Source: Geobacter sp. UBA4074
GTDB lineage: Bacteria; Desulfobacterota; Desulfuromonadia; Geobacterales; Pseudopelobacteraceae
Direction: 5' to 3'
Assembly (NCBI GenBank): GCA_002383415.1
Contig: DFYU01000057.1
Coordinates: forward strand, 1 to 6,053
DNA length: 6,053 bases
The position numbers and the translations under genes were made by a program. The notes under the pieces were generated by a model. The model searched no databases and was not told the DNA's origin. It saw only the letters and a list, made by a program, of their open reading frames with translations. This document shows, piece by piece, positions 1 through 4,595 of this stretch (position 1 is its first letter; each line of letters begins with the position of its first letter).

Positions 1-1307
1 CCCATCGATTTGACCGTGGCGTCGTGGGGCGACAGGCCCTCCTCGGACATGATCCGTTCCACGTTTTCCACCACCACGATGGCGTCGTCAACCAAGAGGC
101 CGATCACGATCACCAGGGCGAACATGGTCAGGGTGTTGATCGAGAAACCGGCTGCCGACAACACGCCCATGGTGCCCAACAGCACCACCGGCACGGCGAT
201 GGTCGGGATCAGGGTGGCGCGGAAGTTCTGCATGAACAGGAACATGATACAGAAGACCAGGATCACCGCCTCGATCAGGGTCCGCACCACCTCCTGGATC
301 GAGACCTTCACAAAGGGAGTGGTATCGTAAGGATAGACCACTTTGACCCCGGCCGGCATGTACCTCTCCAGCTCGGCCATCTTGGCCTTGACCCGGTCGG
401 CGGTGTCCAGGGCGTTGGCCCCGGCCGCCAGGCGCAGCGCCATGGCGCCGATCGGCTTGCCCTTGAAGCGGGCCTCTATGTCGTAACTTTCGGTGCCGAT
501 CTCGGTGCGGGCCACATCCTTAAGTTTGACGGTGGAGCCGTCCGGATTGGTGCGCAGGATGATGGCGTCGAACTGCTCGGGTGTCTGCAGCAGGGTGCGG
601 GCGGTGATGGTGGCGTTCAGCTGCTGGCCGATGCTGGCGGGGATGCCGCCGAACTGGCCGGCCGAGACCTGGGCGTTTTGGGCCTGCAGCGCAGCAACCA
701 CCTCGTTGCTGGTCAGCCTGAAGTTGTTCAGCTTGTCCGGGTTGAGCCAGATCCGCATCGCGTTCTGGGAACCGAACACGGTCACCTCGCCGACCCCTTC
801 GGTGCGACTGATGATATCCTGGACGTTGGCCACCAGGTAGTCGGTCAGGGTGTAGCGGCTTAAGGAACCGTCTTCTGACGCCAGTCCAACGATCATCAGG
901 AAGTTTTTGGTGGATTTAACCACCTGAATTCCCTGCCTTTGTACGATTTGCGGCAGGAGCGGGGTGGCCAGCTGCAGTTTGTTCTGCACCTGTACCTGGG
1001 CGATGTTGGGGTCGGTGCCGGCCTTGAAGGTCAGGTTGATCGCCACGGCACCGGCTGAATCGCTGGTGGAGGACATGTAGATCAGGTTGTCGATACCGTT
1101 CAGTTTCTGCTCGATCACCTGGGTGACCGTGTCCTGTACGGTCTGGGCCGAGGCGCCGGGGTAGATGGCGTTGATCGTGATCTGGGGCGGCGCGATCGGC
1201 GGGTACTGGGAGACCGGCAGGGTTTTAAGCGCCAGAAGTCCGGCCAGCATCACCAGAATGGCGATTACCCAGGCAAAGATCGGTCGTTCTATGAAAAACT
1301 TGGCCAT
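1..1307 (-). CDS. acrB: RND (HAE1-family) multidrug efflux transporter, AcrB/MexB-like, 3' part cut by the window edge
   Basis: Inner-membrane proton/drug antiporter of a tripartite efflux pump. The first 435 residues of a protein that normally has about 1,040 are visible. The N-terminus MAKFFIERPIFAWVIAI is the classic RND start, with TM1 at about residues 10-28. The periplasmic porter region follows, with QDTVTQVIEQ (58-67), AQVQVQNKLQL (103-113) and F136 and F178, which are binding-pocket phenylalanines in E. coli AcrB. TM2-TM4 lie at about 340-414 and include NFRATLIPTIAVPVVLLGT (361-379). TM4 carries GLLVDDAIVVVENVER (403-418), so the proton-relay aspartates fall at D407/D408, the same numbers as in E. 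coli. Recalled AcrB aligns over this part without obvious gaps. The ATG is set by AAGGAG 7 nt upstream. It is the third gene of the tetR-acrA-acrB cluster, 12 nt after acrA. The symbol is by family resemblance; substrates cannot be read from sequence. Confidence 0.96.
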   Translation of the reverse strand, partial: MAKFFIERPIFAWVIAILVMLAGLLALKTLPVSQYPPIAPPQITINAIYPGASAQTVQDTVTQVIEQKLNGIDNLIYMSSTSDSAGAVAINLTFKAGTDPNIAQVQVQNKLQLATPLLPQIVQRQGIQVVKSTKNFLMIVGLASEDGSLSRYTLTDYLVANVQDIISRTEGVGEVTVFGSQNAMRIWLNPDKLNNFRLTSNEVVAALQAQNAQVSAGQFGGIPASIGQQLNATITARTLLQTPEQFDAIILRTNPDGSTVKLKDVARTEIGTESYDIEARFKGKPIGAMALRLAAGANALDTADRVKAKMAELERYMPAGVKVVYPYDTTPFVKVSIQEVVRTLIEAVILVFCIMFLFMQNFRATLIPTIAVPVVLLGTMGVLSAAGFSINTLTMFALVIVIGLLVDDAIVVVENVERIMSEEGLSPHDATVKSM

Positions 1308-1314
1308 GGAGCGG

Positions 1315-1320
1315 CTCCTT
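1315..1320 (-). promoter_or_regulatory. acrB ribosome binding site overlapping the acrA stop codon
   Basis: AAGGAG, a strong Shine-Dalgarno match, sits 7 nt before the acrB ATG. Its first A is the last base of the acrA stop codon TAA (1322-1320). A ribosome terminating on acrA therefore covers the acrB initiation site, which suggests translational coupling and matched production of adaptor and pump. The coupling itself is inference. Confidence 0.85.
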
Positions 1321-2567
1321 TACTTTTTTGCGGCTGCTGGTTGTTGAGCTGCTGCAGGCTGCTGGGCCGCAGGTGCGGCCGGCTGCTGCGGTTTGACGGG
1401 TTGCTGGCCGGCTGCCGCTGCAGGTGCGACGCCGAACGGCACCGCCTTGACCGGGGTGCCGGGGCGGGCCCGCTGGATACCTTCCACAATCACCCGGTCG
1501 CCGGGTTTGAGCCCTTCGGCCACCAGCCAGGAGTCGCCCACGGTGCGTACCACCGTGATCGGCCGCGGCTCAACCTTCTCCTCGGCCCCCACCACCATCG
1601 CCACGGCAGCGCCCTGGGGGGTGCGGGTCACACCCCGTTGCGGGGCCAGGATGGCCTGCTCGTTGACCCCTTCCTCAACCACGGCCCGCACGAACATGCC
1701 GGGCAGCAGCAGCTGCTGCGGGTTAGGGAACAGGGCCCGCAGGGTCACCGAGCCGGTGCTCTGATCAACCGTCACCTCGGAAAACTTGAGGGTGCCGGTC
1801 TGGGGATAGGGAGTGCCATCCTCCAGCAGCAGTTTTACCGTTGCCTGGTGCTGATTGCCCTTTTTGAAGTGGCCGCTGGCCAGGTTTTTTTTCAGGGCCA
1901 GCAGTTCGGCGCTGGATTGGGTCACATCGACGTACATCGGGCTGAGCTGCTGGATGGTGGCCAGGGCGGTGGGCTGGCTGGCGGTGACCAGGGCGCCGTC
2001 GGTGATGCTCGAGCGGCCGATGCGGCCGGAGATCGGTGCGGTGACCCTGGTGTAGGCCAGGTTGATGCGGGCGGTCTCCACGGCGGCCTTGGCCGCTGCC
2101 AGCTCGGCCTCGGCCTGCTTGAGGCCGGCCTGGGCGTCGTCGTTATCCTGCTGGCTGACCGCCTTGACCTGGACCAGTTCCCGGTAGCGCTCGGCCTTGA
2201 GCCGCACCGTTGTCAGGGTGGCCTCGGCCCGGGCCTGGGTGGCCTTGGCGCTGGCCAGGGCCGCCTCGTAGCTGGCCGGGTCGATCTGGTACAGCACCTG
2301 GCCGGCTGTAACGTCACTGCCCTCGGTGAACAGGCGCTTTTTGACGATGCCGCCCACCTGGGGCCGCACCTCGGCGATCAGGAAGGGGGCCGTGCGGCCC
2401 GAGAGCTCGGTGGTCAGCGCCACCCGTTGCGGCTGAATGGTTACTACGCTGACCTCAGGCGGTCCTTGTTGGGGCATGGGGCCCTGCTTTTTGTTGCAGG
2501 CGGCGGTAAGCCCTGCGGTCAGCAGCAGTGTGGCTGCCAGTACTCGTCTTGTTTTGATCTGGAACAT
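1320..2567 (-). CDS. acrA: RND efflux periplasmic adaptor lipoprotein (membrane fusion protein), AcrA/MexA-like
   Basis: Periplasmic adaptor linking the RND pump to an outer-membrane channel; 415 residues, normal to slightly long for the family. A basic N-terminus and hydrophobic stretch (R7-R8, then 9-22) lead to lipobox TAAC with lipidation at Cys24. Split lipoyl halves lie at about 65-97 (VRPQVGGIV at 67-75) and 169-205 (TRVTAPISGRIGR at 173-185), separated by an alpha-helical hairpin at about 100-165. The hairpin tip has the R-x3-L-x6-S motif (R127, L131, S138) used by AcrA-type adaptors to dock on TolC-family channels. Beta-barrel and membrane-proximal domains follow (about 210-375, LLPGMFVRA at 287-295). 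The last 37 residues are an Ala/Pro/Gln tail. The ATG is supported by GAGG 7 nt upstream. Residue +2 after the lipid Cys is Asn, not the Asp seen in E. coli AcrA. It lies 55 nt downstream of tetR and 12 nt upstream of acrB. Confidence 0.96.
   Translation of the reverse strand: MFQIKTRRVLAATLLLTAGLTAACNKKQGPMPQQGPPEVSVVTIQPQRVALTTELSGRTAPFLIAEVRPQVGGIVKKRLFTEGSDVTAGQVLYQIDPASYEAALASAKATQARAEATLTTVRLKAERYRELVQVKAVSQQDNDDAQAGLKQAEAELAAAKAAVETARINLAYTRVTAPISGRIGRSSITDGALVTASQPTALATIQQLSPMYVDVTQSSAELLALKKNLASGHFKKGNQHQATVKLLLEDGTPYPQTGTLKFSEVTVDQSTGSVTLRALFPNPQQLLLPGMFVRAVVEEGVNEQAILAPQRGVTRTPQGAAVAMVVGAEEKVEPRPITVVRTVGDSWLVAEGLKPGDRVIVEGIQRARPGTPVKAVPFGVAPAAAAGQQPVKPQQPAAPAAQQPAAAQQPAAAKK
1332..1406 (-). 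repeat. Imperfect QQPAA-type repeats in the acrA C-terminal tail
   Basis: The 3' end of acrA encodes four QQP units: QQPVK at residues 388-392 and QQPAA at 394-398, 402-406 and 408-412, ending in AAAKK. The composition is almost only Ala, Pro, Gln and Lys, so the tail is probably disordered. It lies beyond the last folded domain of the adaptor family. It could be slippage-derived and variable between strains. Confidence 0.7.
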
Positions 2568-2622
2568 GGTGATACCTCGTTGTGTGGAATGTAACCATCA
2601 ATACATGAATGGATCTTCAAAG

Positions 2623-3198
2623 TTAGCGTTTCAGCGAATCCCAACAGGCTTCGGCGATCCGCTGGATAAGCGTAGCATCTAACTGTATAAAGCCAAGTAT
2701 GTGATTTCTAGATACTGAGACGATCGGGCCGAAGGCCAGATCAAACAGCAGCGGCAGCGGCAGGTCCTTGATCACCTGCTGGGTCACCCCCTGCCTGAAC
2801 AGCTCGCAGTAGATACCGCAGTCTTCATGTTGCCCCAGCAGCCGGTCGCGCCGGAAGGCCACGCCGTAGGGTGAATTGTGAAACTGCTCGGCATACTTGA
2901 ATTCGAGGGGGTTGTTGATGAAGAACTGCAACAGGCTGCTGACCAGGTGCAGAAAACGTTCCCGGTACGGAGTTTCCAGGCTGTAGCCTTGCTCCAGGAA
3001 GGTGTTGATCTTGGCCTCCAGCTCGCGGTAGAGCGTAACGATCAGCACATCCTTATTCTCGAAGTAGCGGTAGATGGTGCCGGCCGCCACCCCGGCCCGC
3101 TCGGCGATCAGCGAGCAGGGCGCGTCGTGGAAGCCGTGCTCGGCCACCAGTTCCAGCGTGGCCTGCATGATCGCCTCCCGTTTGTCTTCTTTTGACAT
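2623..3198 (-). CDS. TetR-family transcriptional repressor of the adjacent efflux operon
   Basis: DNA-binding repressor of 191 residues, typical for TetR. The N-terminal helix-turn-helix is clear: KREAIMQATLELVAEHGF (6-23), then SLIAERAGVAAGTIYRYFENKD (29-50), matching the family core (T/S-x-IA-x-x-AGV-x-x-G-x-x-Y-x-F-x-x-K). The C-terminal ligand/dimerisation half (about 55-191) contains NPLEFKYAEQFHNSPY (96-111), a pattern seen in one branch of the family, and cysteines 127, 131 and 185. I chose the ATG at 3198 because GAGGG lies 5 nt upstream and the protein then starts right before the first helix. An in-frame ATG at 3231 would add 11 residues but has no ribosome binding site and lies within the operator and at the -10 box. 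As the first gene before acrA and acrB, with an operator over its own promoter, it is likely an autorepressor of the whole operon. The inducer is unknown. Confidence 0.93.
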   Translation of the reverse strand: MSKEDKREAIMQATLELVAEHGFHDAPCSLIAERAGVAAGTIYRYFENKDVLIVTLYRELEAKINTFLEQGYSLETPYRERFLHLVSSLLQFFINNPLEFKYAEQFHNSPYGVAFRRDRLLGQHEDCGIYCELFRQGVTQQVIKDLPLPLLFDLAFGPIVSVSRNHILGFIQLDATLIQRIAEACWDSLKR

Positions 3199-3203
3199 GG
3201 TTT

Positions 3204-3208
3204 CCCTC
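3204..3208 (-). promoter_or_regulatory. tetR ribosome binding site (decides the start)
   Basis: GAGGG with 5 nt to the ATG at 3198. It is the only good Shine-Dalgarno sequence near the candidate starts and rules against the in-frame ATG at 3231 and the longer GTG extension from 3303. Confidence 0.75.
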
Positions 3209-3211
3209 GAA

Positions 3212-3231
3212 ATGAATGACCGTTCATTCAT
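3212..3231. promoter_or_regulatory. Probable TetR operator, 20-bp inverted repeat
   Basis: ATGAATGACCGTTCATTCAT has perfect 8-bp arms (ATGAATGA / TCATTCAT) around a 4-nt centre. Symmetry, length and the GAATGA/TCATTC core resemble operators of TetR-family regulators. It lies 13 bp upstream of the tetR start and covers five of six bases of the predicted -10 box plus the expected transcription start. Bound repressor would therefore block RNA polymerase. Binding by the TetR encoded here is inferred from position. Confidence 0.85.
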
Positions 3232-3255
3232 AAACCGATCGCGGCAATGGGTCAA
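3227..3255 (-). promoter_or_regulatory. Sigma70-type promoter of the tetR-acrA-acrB operon
   Basis: Reading the minus strand, the -35 box is TTGACC (3255-3250, 5/6 match), the spacer is exactly 17 nt (3249-3233) and the -10 box is TATGAA (3232-3227, 4/6 match). An uninterrupted T-run (3263-3257) just upstream of the -35 could act like an UP element. The expected start is near 3220, giving a leader of about 22 nt that includes the GAGGG site. The -10 overlaps the inverted repeat, supporting repression by the neighbouring TetR protein. Confidence 0.75.
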
Positions 3256-3351
3256 GAAAAAAACTGATACGGTATCCCACAGGTTATCTGCTGAGCTGAC
3301 CACACCAGCCGTGTTCGCTTCGGGCTTCCCTAGCGTGCTAAGTCATGTTAC

Positions 3352-3373
3352 AAGACGTTGTGAGTCTTATAAG
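3352..3373 (+). promoter_or_regulatory. Possible promoter/regulatory site of the ODP-like gene
   Basis: A small inverted repeat (AAGAC, 7 nt, GTCTT; 3352-3368) runs into TATAAG (3368-3373), a 5/6 match to a -10 box, and an 8-bp palindrome CTTATAAG (3366-3373). No convincing -35 box lies 16-18 nt upstream, so if this is the promoter it is weak or activator-dependent. It would give a leader of about 20 nt ahead of the strong ribosome binding site. Confidence 0.3.
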
Positions 3374-3391
3374 TCCTTTTGGCCGCTAAAG

Positions 3392-3396
3392 GGAGG
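3392..3396 (+). promoter_or_regulatory. Ribosome binding site of the ODP-like gene
   Basis: GGAGG, within the purine run GGGAGGGGGA (3391-3400), is 5 nt before the ATG at 3402. It fixes the start and suggests efficient translation. Confidence 0.75.
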
Positions 3397-3401
3397 GGGA
3401 G

Positions 3402-4511
3402 ATGGAGAATCTGATTAATCTGGACCAGGTCAGTGAGTTATCGCCAGGGGTCTACTGGGTGGGAGCCGGCGCCAAGACGTTCCTGAGCCGTAACAGTTTT
3501 CTGCGGATCTTCAAGGGTAACGGCGTAACCGGCACCCTGCTGATCGATCCTGGGCCAACCAGCGATTTTGACAGCCTTTCGCAGAAGGTGGCGGCGGTGC
3601 TGCCGGGCGGACTGGCCAAGATCAACTTGGCGTTCATCAACCACCAGGATCCTGACGTGCTCGGGGTGCTGCCCACCTTGGCCAAGCTCAACCCCAAGCT
3701 GACCGTGATCGCCACAGAAGACACCTGGCGCCTTGCACACTTAAACGGCATGTCCAAGACCAACTTCCGTGCTGTTGACCGGGTGCAGGGGCAAAAGGTG
3801 GTGCTGCCCACCGGCCATAAGCTGCAGTTCATCCCCACCCCGTTTTGTCATTTTCGCGGCGCCTGCATGATCTACGACCTGGAGTCGCGGATCCTGTTCA
3901 CCGGTGACCTGTTCGGCGGCATCGCCGCGTCCGGCCTCTATGCCCAGGAGGAAAACTGGGCCGGTATCAAGGCCTTTCATCAACTGTACATGCCGAGCAA
4001 CGAGGCCATCCGGCTGGCGGTGCAGAAGATCCGCCAGCTGGACCCGGCGCCGCTGGCGTTGGTGCCCCAGCATGGCGGGCTGATCAGAGGAGAGCTGCTG
4101 GAGACCTTGATGCAGCGGCTGGAAGGGCTGCAGGTCGGGCTGGATATCATCACCTCGCTCAGCAGTAAGCTGCCGGCCCTGATCGCGGCGCTGAACGAGA
4201 TGGTGACGGCGGCGAAGAGTATCCTGGGCGATGCTGAAACGCACAAAATTATGGGCTTTTTCAAGCCGGACGGCAGCTATCCCAGCCTGTTCAGCCTCAA
4301 TAGCGATGAGCAGGTCAACGATATCAAGGGTGAGCCGCTGGAGGCGGTGGAGGCGTTGCTACGGATGTTCCTCAGGTTTGCCAACGAAGAGCAAAAGGCG
4401 CTGCTACGGCCCAAACTGCTGCTGATCCTGCTGCAGCATGAGCTGCCGCCCTTTGATTTCCTGATCAACCAGGAGGACGGGATGATGGAGCTGAGCCCCG
4501 CTGATTTTTAG
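3402..4511 (+). CDS. Metallo-beta-lactamase-fold protein, ODP / flavodiiron-like diiron domain with C-terminal extension
   Basis: Cytosolic 369-residue protein with no signal peptide. The N-terminal 230 residues match the diiron (metallo-beta-lactamase) domain of flavodiiron proteins and stand-alone ODP proteins: LSPGVYWVGA (13-22), LLIDPGP (46-52), then the ligand series H81-x-D83-x-D85, H150, D169 (LFTGDLFGG) and H224 (VPQHGGLIRG). Flavodiiron enzymes have HxExDH; here it is HQDPDV, so Glu is replaced by Asp and the second His by Val86. No flavodoxin or rubredoxin domain follows, so it is unlikely to be a complete O2/NO reductase by itself; oxygen or redox sensing, or a partner-dependent activity, is more plausible. 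Residues about 230-369 look mostly helical, with a hydrophobic stretch RPKLLLILLQ (336-345), and I do not recognise them. It is transcribed divergently from the efflux operon and convergently with typA, so it is probably monocistronic. The family call is firm; the function is not. Confidence 0.9.
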   Translation: MENLINLDQVSELSPGVYWVGAGAKTFLSRNSFLRIFKGNGVTGTLLIDPGPTSDFDSLSQKVAAVLPGGLAKINLAFINHQDPDVLGVLPTLAKLNPKLTVIATEDTWRLAHLNGMSKTNFRAVDRVQGQKVVLPTGHKLQFIPTPFCHFRGACMIYDLESRILFTGDLFGGIAASGLYAQEENWAGIKAFHQLYMPSNEAIRLAVQKIRQLDPAPLALVPQHGGLIRGELLETLMQRLEGLQVGLDIITSLSSKLPALIAALNEMVTAAKSILGDAETHKIMGFFKPDGSYPSLFSLNSDEQVNDIKGEPLEAVEALLRMFLRFANEEQKALLRPKLLLILLQHELPPFDFLINQEDGMMELSPADF

Positions 4512-4531
4512 CAGGTGGCAGCGTCGGGTAC

Positions 4532-4567
4532 AAAACAGGGGGCGCGGTCCATGGACCGCGCCCCCTG
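4532..4567 (-). terminator. Probable intrinsic terminator of typA: perfect 32-bp palindrome plus T-run
   Basis: Positions 4536-4567 form a perfect palindrome (arm CAGGGGGCGCGGTCCA and its complement), which as RNA makes a very GC-rich stem of about 14 bp with a CAUG tetraloop. On the minus strand it is followed by TTTT (4535-4532) and begins 28 nt after the typA stop. On the plus strand no T-run follows, only CTGACAG, so termination of the ODP-like gene here would be less efficient or need another mechanism. The U-tract is short for a textbook terminator. Confidence 0.75.
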
Positions 4568-4581
4568 CTGACAGACAGCAG
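4565..4581. other. Small hairpin abutting the terminator
   Basis: CTGCTG, loop ACAGA, CAGCAG gives a 6-bp stem with a 5-nt loop. Its left arm shares three bases (4565-4567) with the large palindrome, so the two structures cannot both be complete. In the typA transcript it forms first. Its function is unknown and it may be chance. Confidence 0.35.
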
Positions 4582-4595
4582 AAGAAACGAGCCTG

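Noticed and set aside
24..863. Long open frame on the plus strand (279 codons) opposite the RND transporter gene
   Set aside because: It is antisense to a clearly conserved AcrB-like protein, its translation is Gly/His/Gln-rich with no recognisable fold, and it is expected from the high GC at third positions.
1341..2594. Plus-strand open frame of 417 codons opposite acrA
   Set aside because: Shadow of the acrA frame: its composition is extreme (Gly, Leu, Gln, Arg) and the minus-strand protein has full family motifs.
3199..3303. Longer tetR starts at 3303 (GTG) or 3231 (ATG)
   Set aside because: Neither has a ribosome binding site; both would begin upstream of or within the promoter/operator. 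The ATG at 3198 has GAGGG at 5 nt.
3321..3340. Possible sigma54 promoter (GGGC ... TGCT) before the ODP-like gene
   Set aside because: The GG and GC elements are 12 nt apart instead of the required 10, so the -24/-12 geometry fails.
3331..3340. TAGCGTGCTA short inverted repeat
   Set aside because: Only 4-bp arms and no link to a promoter element; indistinguishable from chance.
3741..4264. Minus-strand open frames opposite the ODP-like gene
   Set aside because: They lie antisense to a protein with a complete metal-ligand series and have no recognisable motifs or ribosome binding sites.
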